Positions 1 through 7,034 of a DNA stretch of 9,604 bases are shown here, piece after piece. Every line of letters starts with the position of its first letter. Position 1 is the stretch's first letter. The position numbers were made by a program, and so were the translations under genes. Below the pieces are notes generated by a model. That model worked only from the letters and a program-made list of their open reading frames with translations. It searched no databases and was not told where the DNA came from. The stretch spans positions 4,250 to 13,853 of the forward strand of contig NZFT01000020.1 in the NCBI GenBank assembly GCA_002690755.1. Direction: 5' to 3'. Source of the stretch: Phycisphaerae bacterium. Its GTDB lineage: Bacteria; Planctomycetota; Phycisphaerae; Phycisphaerales; SM1A02.

Positions 1-227
1 GGGCGGAACACGCGATAGGAGTATCGGAGTTCCTTGAGCGCCGAATTGATCAGCTTCAACTCGCCGGTGTGGCAGTCGTCACGTCCGAGCCGCAGACTGG
101 TGGCGATCATCTGTTCGATGAGCGACCGACGTCGACCATTCGGGAGTTCGGAATACCGGGCGGCGAGGTCTCGGATCGCCTCGTCACGGTCGTGGGAGTC
201 GGGTTGGGGCGTGTTGCCTTCGGTCAC
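1..227 (-). CDS. LOG-family (TIGR00730-type) Rossmann-fold protein, N-terminal part; runs off left edge
   Basis: This gene is read on the minus strand from a GTG at 227-225. 75 codons are visible before the window ends, so the catalytic domain with the PGGxGTxxE motif lies outside. The visible part has a polar, acidic leader (about residues 1-20) followed by a helical segment that includes SLIEQMIATSLRL (35-47), HTGELKLINSALKELRYSYR (53-72) and VFR. From memory, the segment tGELKLinsALKELRYaYRVF precedes the Rossmann domain of LOG-like proteins in planctomycetes. Family members hydrolyse nucleoside 5'-monophosphates to base and ribose 5-phosphate (LOG, PpnN) in the cytosol. The GTG start was chosen because it overlaps the TGA of the upstream AsmA-like gene (GTGA, 224-227) and has GAGGAA eight bases upstream (241-236), which suggests translational coupling. 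The activity cannot be judged without the catalytic half. Confidence 0.72.
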   Translation of the reverse strand, partial: MTEGNTPQPDSHDRDEAIRDLAARYSELPNGRRRSLIEQMIATSLRLGRDDCHTGELKLINSALKELRYSYRVFR

Positions 228-3200
228 GGAGCGGATTCCTCGGTGGATGCGTTCGTCTCGTCGGGGGAAAGGTCGGAAGTATCTGTCATCGGCTCGATGT
301 CAGGGGGCGGCAACACCATCGGGAGCGGGGTCAACGAAATTTCCGGAGCGCCCGGGGTGCCACCGACATCGATCACCGCGAGCGTGCCGGAAACGGCGGA
401 AACGAGGTCGCTGAGTCCGGGAAGGGTTCCCCGGGGCACCAGTCGGATCGACCATCGCCAATCGTCGAGGCGGAGTCGTCCGTCACCCGCCAGCACCAGG
501 GCATCGGATTCGAGGGTGACGTCCTCGAGCAGCACCTCGCCACCGTCGATCCAGAGCGCCGCTCGCGCGGTCGCGAGATCTTCGGCGATCGGTGGCATCA
601 GCTGGCCCAGTTGCAGCAGGGCGACGGAACCACCGTCGGCGAGCCGAGCATCCTGGACGAGGATCCGGCCGCTCCCGATCCGGCTCTCCGGAACGTCCAT
701 GAGCCCCTCGAGATCGAGCTTCGCGGAGAGTCGTCCCGGGAGCGGACCCGCGCGTGGGCCCGGCTCGTCGACGTCGCGGGCGACGACGGCGAGATCGGCA
801 TCGTGGACTTGAAGCCCGAGCCGATACGCCTCGCCTTCGAAGTCGAAACGGAACCGGCCTCGAATCAGACCACCGCCGATCGACGCCTCGGTGATGTCGA
901 CCACGACGCCGTCGGCCGGATCCCGTTCGGTCGCGGGATCGAAGGTGCCGACGAGGTCGACGCCGTCGACCGGTCGTCCTTCGACCAGCAGGTTCGCGAT
1001 GCGGGCGTCGAGCTCGAAGTCGGTCGCGTACCCGCGTTCGGCGATCAGTCGCAGATTCAGGACGCCGTCGATCTTCGTGAGTTCCACATCGCCGACGAGC
1101 CCCTCGCCGTCGACGAATCGCATCGCGCCCGTCGCCTCGTAGTGCACCGGGTCGTCCGGCGTGGCGCCGGCGGCGTCGGATCCGGCATCCGTGTCGTCGC
1201 CGTACACCGCTGCGATGTCGCCGCTGACCCGGATGTCCCCGGTGGTCATCATCGAGGGGCCCGCGACGTTGGAGAACGGAGGGGGCAGGAATCCGAATTC
1301 AGGCACGCGACTATCCGGCGCATCGAGGCTGAATTCACCATCCACCCTCAAAGCTTCGAAATCCGTGATGCCGAAGGTCAGACGACAGGTGGTGTCTCGA
1401 GCCCCGATCATTTCGAGGGGTCCGATCCGGACCTGATCGTCGTCGACGGTGACCTTGCCACCGGTCCGGACCCGTCCGCCGCCTCTGGTCTCTTCGGCCC
1501 CGGGCGTCGCGAGCATCGTGAAGGTGGAAGGCTCGAGTTCGGCCTGCACCCCTCGGTTCCGACCGCTCGCGATCGAGAACCGCCCTTTGAAATCGCCTTC
1601 GGGACGACGCGTCCGCCACCAGTCGGCGAATCCTTCTCCGACGGCGAGGCGGAAGATCTCGTCGAGGCTCGGTGACTCGAATCGTGCGGTCTCGACGAGC
1701 CCCCGGAGTTCATGGTCGCCCGATTCCGGTGCAAGACCGTATCCGCCGCCCAGCCGGATCGATCCGTCGACCACCCCGTCGGTGGAGGATCGCATCGCGA
1801 TGTCGTCGACGAGGATCACGTCGTCGCGGAAGCGGAGTCCGCCTCGGTCGAATCTGATGGAGGTTCGGCCCACTTCGGTGTCGACCGCGACGATCCGCGG
1901 GTTCGCGTCGACCTTGATCGTCGAGACGCCCTCGGTGTCGAGCCAGTCGATCCGAGCGTCGTAACTCCCCTCCGGTCGCCAGTGATTCCAGAGACGTCTC
2001 GCCCGCGACATCGATTCGTCGCGGATGAAGTCGAGGAGGTAGTCTTCGATGGCGAGCTTCTGGAGGCGGGCGTTTCCGGTGCCGAGTCGATTCTCGATCT
2101 CGTACCGCCCGCTCGCGATGACCGTCCCGGTGCCCCGGCGTCCGTTGAAGGAACGCAGTTCCACGAGCTCGTCGGTCACCGACAGCACGGCGCTCACGTC
2201 GTCGATCGCGAAGCCGCGCGGCCAGATCAGGTCGGCGTCGGGAGCGTTCCCGTCGCGATTCCGTCCGGGGCTGGCGCTGCCGTCGTCGAGCAGGATGGTG
2301 AAGTCGATGAAGGTCGAACCGGTCTCGGTCGATCCGACGCGTCCGTGATAGTCGAGGTCGCCTTCCAGTCCCATCTCGATGATGGGCTCGACGGCTTCCG
2401 ATCGAATCTCGCCGGGCCAGCCCGGGATCTCGTCCGCCGTCCGACCGTCGTCGACCCGCGGTGGGATCGCGGCGAGCAGGGTCGGATTCAGCGGATCGTT
2501 GGTGACCGTGAGCTCGAGATCCGGGAGGACGTCCCGGCTTCCGCGGCCGTCCCGCGGCAGATCGATGCGCCCGCTGAGGCGTCCGCGTCCGCCGGCAGGC
2601 GTGGTGAGGGAGAGACCGGGCGGCTCGAGCACGACCGCGAGATCCTCGAGCCGGATCGCGCCGTCGGACACCACGAGGGGGTACGGGAACCGGTTGAAGA
2701 TCGCACCAACCTGGTCGAGTCGGATGTCTCCCTCCACCGCCACCGGAATTCCGACGCCGCGCGGCCGATGCACCCGGAGCCGCATGCGGCCGTGGCCACC
2801 GAGCGTGAACGGGCCGGCGGCGATGATCGTCTCGCAGCGATCGATCCGCTGGTCGAGGCGTTCGATCGCCCCGCGATCATCGCGGCCGAGGGCTTCGAAG
2901 CGGCGGGCCTTCGCATCGGCGAGCGATGCCCGCACCACGTCGATTCGTCGCTCGTCGACCAGCAGTCCGGCGGCGTCCAGTCGATCGAAGGCGGTCTGAT
3001 CGAAGAGCGTCCGGAGTCCCCGTTCGGTCGAGTCGGGGAGGGCGTCGAGCAGGTATTCGTCGAGGCCGATCCGATCCGACTGGAGCACCAGGTCGACCGC
3101 GGCGTCGTCACCGGTGCCGAGGATCTCCCCGGTCAGGCGAAGACGGCCGCCGTCGGGGCCGCGGCCGCTGAGTGAGACGATGCGGATCCGTTCGCCCTCG

Positions 3201-4666
3201 ACGGTGAGCTGCGCGTCGACGTCCTTCAGTGGATAGAGGAACTGCTCGTACATGCCGCGGCCGCCCGTGAGCCAGAGATCCGCGCTGGTGACGATCGAAT
3301 CGTCCCGACTGATCGGCGTACCGGGTTCGAGTGATCCCCGCGTGACCGTCGCGGTCGCGGTCAGGTTCCACGCCCGCGCGGTGAGCAGCTCCAGCGCCTC
3401 GGCGACGGGCCTCGGAAGATCCGCGACGGTGCGGTCGTCGTCGTCGGACTTGAAATCGCTGAGCGAAAGATCGATTCGAAAGGGGGCCTCTTCGAGGAGC
3501 TTCATCCCCCAGGACGCGATCGGCTGGTCCACCGTCGCGTCCTCCGCCGATTCCAGGCGAACCCGGATCTCGGTGCTCAGATCGACCGGCACGATGGCTT
3601 CGTCGCCGCTGCCGGCCACCATGCGGCCGCGGGTCCCCCGGACCAGGAGATTCCGTCCGTCGAGATCGATCCGACCGGAATCGAGGGTGAGTCGCGGAAG
3701 CGGCGGGGCCTCATCGAGGATCCGACCATCGGCGAACCGGACCCATTCCGATTCCAGATCGAGGCCGGCCGGCAGCGTCAGGGCGAGATTCTCCACTTCG
3801 AGGGTCGCGCGTGGATCCTCTCCGGGCTGCCAGCTGACGTTCGCGGTCCGCAGCACGCCGTCGAGGTCGAGTTCGGAGACGAAGGCGCGGGCGGAGGCGG
3901 AGAGTGCGAGGTCGACTCCGAGTTGAAGATCCACGTCATCGATCCGGAAATCGACCCGCCCCGTCGTCTCGTCGAGATGTCCCTTGGCGAGGGCGATGGT
4001 GCGGTCGTCTTCGATCGCCGCGAGCGTGAACGCCATCCGGGGATCGGCATCGTCGGGTGGATCGAGGATCGCGTTGAAGGCCGACGTCCCGACGACCTCG
4101 TAATGGGCGTCATCGGCGTCCTCGGTCTCGAAGCCGCTTTCGATCTCCAGTCGCGCGATCTCGATCGTTCCGAGTCCGAGGCCGCGAACCGTGCGATCCT
4201 CGTCCCGATCCTCGTCTTTCTTGTCGTCGTCGTCGGTCTTCGGTGGTTCGAGCGACATGATGTTGAGTTCGGCGGCGTCGCTCGACCGCTCCGCGATTCG
4301 CACCAGCACCCGATCGGCGCGGATGGACTCGAACTCCAGGGTGCCCGAGAGCAACGGAAGCAGGCGGACCGTCGCGGACAGGTCATCGATTCGCAGCACC
4401 CTCGCCGCATCGCCCTTCCATCCCGGTGCATCGAGCACGATGCTGCCGATCCGCACGTGATGAAGACCTCGGACGTCGAGGTCCTCGACCGTGACCTCGG
4501 CCCCGGTTCTGCGGTGAAGTTCGTCCTCGAGCAGCAGCGTGATGAGTGAATTTCGCAGGAACACGAGGCCGAGCAGGACCACCACGAAGGCGATCGCCAG
4601 CCGGCCGATACGACGCCGCCAGGGGCGGCGGGGGCGGGGACGAGATGTGGTCGCGGCGTCGGCCAT
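224..4666 (-). CDS. Giant AsmA/TamB-like membrane-anchored protein (1480 aa)
   Basis: The start is taken as ATG 4666, which begins MADAATTSRP. A basic stretch follows (RPRRPWRRR, residues 11-19), then one hydrophobic signal-anchor (about 21-46) and an AsmA-type opening (LEDELHRRTGAEVTVEDLDV). The open frame continues upstream to 5059, but that part is antisense to a small gene, is His/Arg-rich, and would put 131 odd residues before the anchor. The rest is long and beta-rich, made of repeated 'SGRIDL', 'VEGDIRL' and 'DGRLRLDD' strands, with an FPYPL segment near 655-665 and an AsmA-like C-terminal region at about 1313-1445. The tail is acidic and Ser/Thr-rich. Odd features are an Asp-rich stretch at 144-158, a charged helical insert near 568-613, and a repeated W...RPEG element (893-900 and 1016-1024). 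AsmA, TamB and YhdP proteins form hydrophobic grooves that carry phospholipid across the periplasm, and this role is inferred here from the family only. It is probably transcribed with the LOG-family gene. No strong Shine-Dalgarno precedes the start. Confidence 0.85.
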   Translation of the reverse strand: MADAATTSRPRPRRPWRRRIGRLAIAFVVVLLGLVFLRNSLITLLLEDELHRRTGAEVTVEDLDVRGLHHVRIGSIVLDAPGWKGDAARVLRIDDLSATVRLLPLLSGTLEFESIRADRVLVRIAERSSDAAELNIMSLEPPKTDDDDKKDEDRDEDRTVRGLGLGTIEIARLEIESGFETEDADDAHYEVVGTSAFNAILDPPDDADPRMAFTLAAIEDDRTIALAKGHLDETTGRVDFRIDDVDLQLGVDLALSASARAFVSELDLDGVLRTANVSWQPGEDPRATLEVENLALTLPAGLDLESEWVRFADGRILDEAPPLPRLTLDSGRIDLDGRNLLVRGTRGRMVAGSGDEAIVPVDLSTEIRVRLESAEDATVDQPIASWGMKLLEEAPFRIDLSLSDFKSDDDDRTVADLPRPVAEALELLTARAWNLTATATVTRGSLEPGTPISRDDSIVTSADLWLTGGRGMYEQFLYPLKDVDAQLTVEGERIRIVSLSGRGPDGGRLRLTGEILGTGDDAAVDLVLQSDRIGLDEYLLDALPDSTERGLRTLFDQTAFDRLDAAGLLVDERRIDVVRASLADAKARRFEALGRDDRGAIERLDQRIDRCETIIAAGPFTLGGHGRMRLRVHRPRGVGIPVAVEGDIRLDQVGAIFNRFPYPLVVSDGAIRLEDLAVVLEPPGLSLTTPAGGRGRLSGRIDLPRDGRGSRDVLPDLELTVTNDPLNPTLLAAIPPRVDDGRTADEIPGWPGEIRSEAVEPIIEMGLEGDLDYHGRVGSTETGSTFIDFTILLDDGSASPGRNRDGNAPDADLIWPRGFAIDDVSAVLSVTDELVELRSFNGRRGTGTVIASGRYEIENRLGTGNARLQKLAIEDYLLDFIRDESMSRARRLWNHWRPEGSYDARIDWLDTEGVSTIKVDANPRIVAVDTEVGRTSIRFDRGGLRFRDDVILVDDIAMRSSTDGVVDGSIRLGGGYGLAPESGDHELRGLVETARFESPSLDEIFRLAVGEGFADWWRTRRPEGDFKGRFSIASGRNRGVQAELEPSTFTMLATPGAEETRGGGRVRTGGKVTVDDDQVRIGPLEMIGARDTTCRLTFGITDFEALRVDGEFSLDAPDSRVPEFGFLPPPFSNVAGPSMMTTGDIRVSGDIAAVYGDDTDAGSDAAGATPDDPVHYEATGAMRFVDGEGLVGDVELTKIDGVLNLRLIAERGYATDFELDARIANLLVEGRPVDGVDLVGTFDPATERDPADGVVVDITEASIGGGLIRGRFRFDFEGEAYRLGLQVHDADLAVVARDVDEPGPRAGPLPGRLSAKLDLEGLMDVPESRIGSGRILVQDARLADGGSVALLQLGQLMPPIAEDLATARAALWIDGGEVLLEDVTLESDALVLAGDGRLRLDDWRWSIRLVPRGTLPGLSDLVSAVSGTLAVIDVGGTPGAPEISLTPLPMVLPPPDIEPMTDTSDLSPDETNASTEESAP
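236..241 (-). promoter_or_regulatory. Ribosome binding site for the LOG-family gene
   Basis: On the minus strand this reads GAGGAA, a good Shine-Dalgarno match, with eight bases before the GTG at 227. It lies inside the last codons of the AsmA-like gene. It is the main support for a GTG start that overlaps the upstream stop codon. Confidence 0.6.
2835..2962 (-). other. Helical, charged insert within the AsmA-like protein
   Basis: About residues 568-613 of the AsmA-like protein are rich in Ala, Arg, Asp and Glu. They read like one or two amphipathic or coiled-coil helices (RRIDVVRASLADAKARRFEA, then RGAIERLDQRIDRCETIIAA). The flanks return to strand-like AsmA sequence (PFTLGGHGRMRLRV). Such an alpha-helical break in a beta-groove protein could be a spacer or a partner-binding arm. 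The boundaries are approximate and the structural reading is an inference. Confidence 0.4.
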
Positions 4667-4801
4667 GGTCTGGATACGGTTCACTCGGTCCCCGGAATCG
4701 ATCCCGGAGGGAATCCGGCCGCGATCAGCCGCCGGAACTGGATTGACCATTCTAGATCGATCCCGGCCCGCCGATCGGGATGTGGGCAATACACTCCGGC
4801 A
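4667..4801. promoter_or_regulatory. Divergent intergenic region between AsmA-like gene and small membrane protein gene
   Basis: These 135 bp must hold the promoters for both directions. On the minus strand TAGAAT (4754-4749) matches a -10 box at five of six positions, and would give a leader of about 75 nt for the AsmA-like gene. I find no matching -35 at 16-18 bp spacing. On the plus strand TACACT (4790-4795) is a weaker -10 candidate that would make the small gene almost leaderless. A short inverted repeat, ATCCCG (4760-4765) with CGGGAT (4776-4781), lies between them and could be an operator or chance. None of this is firm. Confidence 0.3.
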
Positions 4802-5068
4802 ATGACCCCTCCCAATCAAGATTCCGCGGAAATGGCCAGCTCCGCCGGAATGCTTCTTTTCCTGCTCGTGGCGGTGATGGTGATGCTCCTGATACCGCTT
4901 CTGGCGGCCCTGCGCATCCGGAGCCGCAGAAAGATCGGTCGTTCGAAGCGGCCTCGAGCCCGCTCGCCGCTCGACCCCTGGCGGGAGGGCGGGCGTCGAC
5001 GCGGCCAGGCGGAAGTCGATTCCGACGACGATCGCGATGGCTCCGGGTCCGAGGGCCACGACGCATGA
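4802..5068 (+). CDS. Small single-pass membrane protein (88 aa), unknown function
   Basis: The ATG at 4802 begins MTPPNQDSAEM. A clear hydrophobic segment follows at about residues 17-40 (MLLFLLVAVMVMLLIPLLAA), then a basic stretch (RIRSRRKIGRSKRPRARS, 42-59), a DPWREGGRR patch (62-70) and a very acidic tail (EVDSDDDRDGSGSEGHD). The charge pattern suggests the N-terminus outside and the basic/acidic tail in the cytoplasm. An internal ATG at residue 11 is also possible, since neither start has a strong Shine-Dalgarno. The stop is 31 bp before the reductase gene, so the two are probably co-transcribed. I do not recognise a named family. The TM segment and its gene-like position favour it over the opposite-strand open frame that covers the same bases. 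Confidence 0.65.
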   Translation: MTPPNQDSAEMASSAGMLLFLLVAVMVMLLIPLLAALRIRSRRKIGRSKRPRARSPLDPWREGGRRRGQAEVDSDDDRDGSGSEGHDA

Positions 5069-5088
5069 ATGGATCCTGCTTCACCCCC

Positions 5089-5092
5089 GGAG
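5089..5092 (+). promoter_or_regulatory. Shine-Dalgarno (GGAG) fixing the reductase start
   Basis: GGAG lies seven bases before the ATG at 5100. The frame also has an ATG at 5037, but that one lies inside the small membrane protein gene and would add 21 residues before the Rossmann strand. The GGAG therefore favours 5100. Confidence 0.6.
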
Positions 5093-5099
5093 TCGCGGA

Positions 5100-5837
5100 A
5101 TGACCGTCATCGAACCGCCTACGAAGCGAATCGCGGTGATCGGAGCGACGAGCCGGGTCGGCCGCGCGGTCGCCGGAATCTTTCTGGACCTGGGCTGGTC
5201 CCTCGAGCTCACCGCCCGGGATCCGAATCGGATCGATCCGGTCATTCGGGGTTCGGACGAGTCGTCGCCACGCGTGACCCGGTGTCATGCGCTCGATCTC
5301 GCGGATGCCGATGCCGTGGATCGAGTGGTCGCTTCGATCGGGGATGCGCCGCTGGATGCACTGGTGGTGGCGGGATCCCCCTTCGACGAGACGCCGTTGT
5401 CGGAGGCGAAGGCCGAGGACTTCACCCATCACGCCGCCGCGCAGCTCGCGGGACCGGCCCGGCTGGTCGAGGGACTCCGGCCCGCGCTGACCGCGGGCAT
5501 CTCGCCTGCGGTTCTGCTCTTCGGCGACCTCCACGCATGGTCGAGACCCCGCCCGCACGCGATGCCGTATCTCGTGGCGAAGGCCGGGGTGGAGGCGATG
5601 GTCGGCCTGTTGGCGGTCGAAATCGCACCGGTACGGGTCTTCGGACTGTCACCCGGCGTGGTGGGCTGGCCGGAGGACTGGCCTGAATCGCGACGGAAGT
5701 CGTATCTCGAACGCGTGCCGCTGGGTCGCGCCGGAACTCCGGAAGAAGCCGCGGGACTCGTTCGATCGCTCCTGCTCGACGCGACGTACTGCACCGGGGT
5801 GGTGATTCCCATCGACGGTGGCAGACACCTTCGGTGA
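5100..5837 (+). CDS. Short-chain dehydrogenase/reductase, pteridine-reductase (PTR1/FolM)-like
   Basis: The 245-residue protein has the usual length of a classical SDR. The first strand and cofactor loop read RIAVIGATSRVGRAVA (10-25), with a GxxxRxG form (G15, R19, G21) typical of the PTR1/FolM branch, which uses NADPH. ALDLADAD (64-71) follows, then VVAGSPF (89-95) in the place of NNAG. The active site has YLVAK (Y157, K161). The usual serine is absent: the matching strand reads VLLFGDLHAWSRP with Asp143, as in PTR1 and FolM, where Asp replaces Ser. The C-terminus IPIDGGRHLR closely resembles the FolM ending. PTR1/FolM enzymes reduce dihydropterins, dihydromonapterin or dihydrofolate in the cytosol. 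That substrate is an inference, since other SDRs of this type are uncharacterised. The ATG at 5100 has GGAG at good spacing and follows the small membrane gene closely. Confidence 0.8.
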   Translation: MTVIEPPTKRIAVIGATSRVGRAVAGIFLDLGWSLELTARDPNRIDPVIRGSDESSPRVTRCHALDLADADAVDRVVASIGDAPLDALVVAGSPFDETPLSEAKAEDFTHHAAAQLAGPARLVEGLRPALTAGISPAVLLFGDLHAWSRPRPHAMPYLVAKAGVEAMVGLLAVEIAPVRVFGLSPGVVGWPEDWPESRRKSYLERVPLGRAGTPEEAAGLVRSLLLDATYCTGVVIPIDGGRHLR

Positions 5838-5839
5838 AC

Positions 5840-5868
5840 CCGGCGTCGGCGGATCCGGGGGACGCCGG
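5840..5868. terminator. GC-rich hairpin just after the reductase stop
   Basis: CCGGCGTC (5840-5847) and GACGCCGG (5861-5868) form a perfect 8-bp stem with a 13-nt loop, starting two bases after the TGA of the reductase. It sits in the gap between two convergent genes. Only a poor T-run follows (CCTTTC), so a classical intrinsic terminator is doubtful. It may act with Rho or stabilise the mRNA 3' end. Confidence 0.4.
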
Positions 5869-5885
5869 CGGGTGAGACCTTTCGG

Positions 5886-5921
5886 CCGCGCGAGTCGGAC
5901 GAGATTGAACGCCGACCGCGG
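5886..5921. terminator. Second, bulged hairpin in the convergent gap
   Basis: CCGCG+GTCGG (5886-5890, 5894-5898) can pair with CCGAC+CGCGG (5912-5921), giving ten pairs with a three-base bulge and a 13-nt loop. It lies 30 bp past the TGA of the minus-strand lipoprotein gene, so it could end that transcript. There is no U-tract on either side. In GC-rich DNA such a pairing can occur by chance. Confidence 0.3.
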
Positions 5922-5950
5922 AAACCCCTCAATCGCCTTCATCGCACGCT

Positions 5951-7033
5951 TCAGGTCTCCGGTCCGTCCGTCGACCGCCCCAGCTCGGCCCGGGCCTTCG
6001 CGACCCGTGGGTCACCGGGTGCGGTGTCTTCGGCGATGCGAAGCCAGGCTTCCGCGTCTTCGGCGCGACCGGCGGCATCGAAGCAACGGGCCGCCTCGAT
6101 GGCGGCGGGCAGATCGTCCGGGGCCCGGCGGGCTCGCGCCGCCCAGGCGTCCCCGGCATCACCGGGACGGTCGAGGGCAATCCATCCCGCGGTGAGTTCC
6201 TGCACCACGTCGCGGCGGTCGCGCACGTCGGCGGGCAGCGCTGCGAGCGACTCGACCGCGAGGCGGACCCGGCCGGCTTGTCGCAGCAGGGCGGCGCGGC
6301 GGATTCGAATCCCCGGCTCGTCCGGAGCGAGGCGGACCGCGGCGTCGAGTCGCGCAAACGCGGTCTCGGAATCGCCGTTTTGAAAACTCGTCTCCGCGAG
6401 CGCCGCGAGGACGAAGCCGTCATCGGGTCGCGTGCGTGCGAGTGGTTCAAGGATCTCCGCGGCCTGTTCCGGACGGTCGGCCCGAAGCAGGGCGAGCCCC
6501 AGATAGAGCCGGGCGACCGGATCCGCGGGACCGACGCGTCGGTACGCCTCGATCGCCGCGTCGAGCCGGCCGGCGCCTTCGAGGGCCAGTCCGAGGTTCC
6601 GACGCGTCTCGGCATCGACCCGCCCGCCGTCTTCCGCGCGTTCCAGTGCGGTCGCCGCGTCCGCCGCGATCGCCGTGGCCGCCGCGTCGCCGAAGGCCTC
6701 GCGGATCTCGCCGCTTCGCATCAGCAGGGTCCGGCCGAGGGCGGCATCGACCACCGGGTCTTCGGGAAGACGGTTCGCGAGCGAGCGGGCGATGGTCTCG
6801 GCGTTGTCGGCCCGGCCGGCGGCGAGCCACCGCTCGATCGCGTCGAGCGAGGCGTCACGAGCCGCCGCGGAAAGGGTCGCCCCGGCCGTCGACGGGGGTG
6901 GGGCGGGCTCGGCGTCGCCACCACAAGCGGTCATCAGCACCACCAACGCGACCGTCGGTCCCGCGAAGAACCGGCGAAGTCGGACCTGATCCGCCCAGCA
7001 GGGGCGTGGGGATTCGTAGACTGTCGGAATCAT
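5951..7033 (-). CDS. TPR-repeat lipoprotein (360 aa)
   Basis: From the ATG at 7033 the protein has a 21-residue n-region ending in basic residues (VRLRRF), a hydrophobic core (GPTVALVVL) and a lipobox-like MTAC with Cys37, followed by GGD and a Pro-rich linker. This predicts a lipid-anchored, periplasm-facing protein. Met rather than Leu at -3 makes the lipobox imperfect, though Leu33 sits at -4. Residues about 62-341 are a series of roughly 34-residue helical pairs of TPR type, for example LGLALEGAGRLDAAIEAYRR (147-166), LYLGLALLRADRPEQAAEIL (176-195) and AARCFDAAGRAEDAEAWLRI (314-333), seven or eight in all. TPR domains bind partner proteins, and no specific role can be given. The frame stays open to 7261, but that part lies in valS. 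7033 is the only in-frame ATG, GTG or TTG that leaves a full signal peptide. It has no visible Shine-Dalgarno. Confidence 0.8.
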   Translation of the reverse strand: MIPTVYESPRPCWADQVRLRRFFAGPTVALVVLMTACGGDAEPAPPPSTAGATLSAAARDASLDAIERWLAAGRADNAETIARSLANRLPEDPVVDAALGRTLLMRSGEIREAFGDAAATAIAADAATALERAEDGGRVDAETRRNLGLALEGAGRLDAAIEAYRRVGPADPVARLYLGLALLRADRPEQAAEILEPLARTRPDDGFVLAALAETSFQNGDSETAFARLDAAVRLAPDEPGIRIRRAALLRQAGRVRLAVESLAALPADVRDRRDVVQELTAGWIALDRPGDAGDAWAARARRAPDDLPAAIEAARCFDAAGRAEDAEAWLRIAEDTAPGDPRVAKARAELGRSTDGPET

Positions 7034-7034
7034 G
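7017..7034. promoter_or_regulatory. Interlocked divergent start codons of the TPR lipoprotein gene and valS
   Basis: The palindrome CATG at 7031-7034 supplies ATG to both strands: 7032-7034 for valS and 7033-7031 for the lipoprotein. The two genes therefore overlap by two bases and share no intergenic DNA. The promoter of each must lie within the other's coding sequence. A possible -10 for valS, TAGACT (7017-7022), would start transcription close to the ATG, giving a leaderless mRNA, but no -35 is visible. The TAG in this box is also in frame with valS and rules out any start further upstream. Confidence 0.5.

Noticed and set aside
1712..3175. 487-residue open frame on the plus strand, and a similar one at 611-1675
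   Set aside because: Both are antisense shadows of the AsmA-like gene, with Asp/Arg/Val-rich low-complexity composition and no recognisable domain.
4205..4245. GTC/GAC-repeat low-complexity DNA, resembling a trinucleotide repeat
   Set aside because: It encodes the Asp-rich loop (residues 144-158) of the AsmA-like protein, is imperfect, and is probably codon-driven rather than a mobile or variable repeat.
4667..5059. N-terminal extension of the AsmA-like open frame by 131 residues, including a His-rich stretch
   Set aside because: It is antisense to the 88-residue membrane protein gene, its His-rich run is the mirror of that TM segment, and the proper start with basic n-region and signal-anchor is at 4666.
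4752..5558. 268-residue minus-strand open frame opposite the reductase and small membrane gene
   Set aside because: The plus-strand SDR has clear family motifs and a Shine-Dalgarno. This frame is a shadow with no domain.
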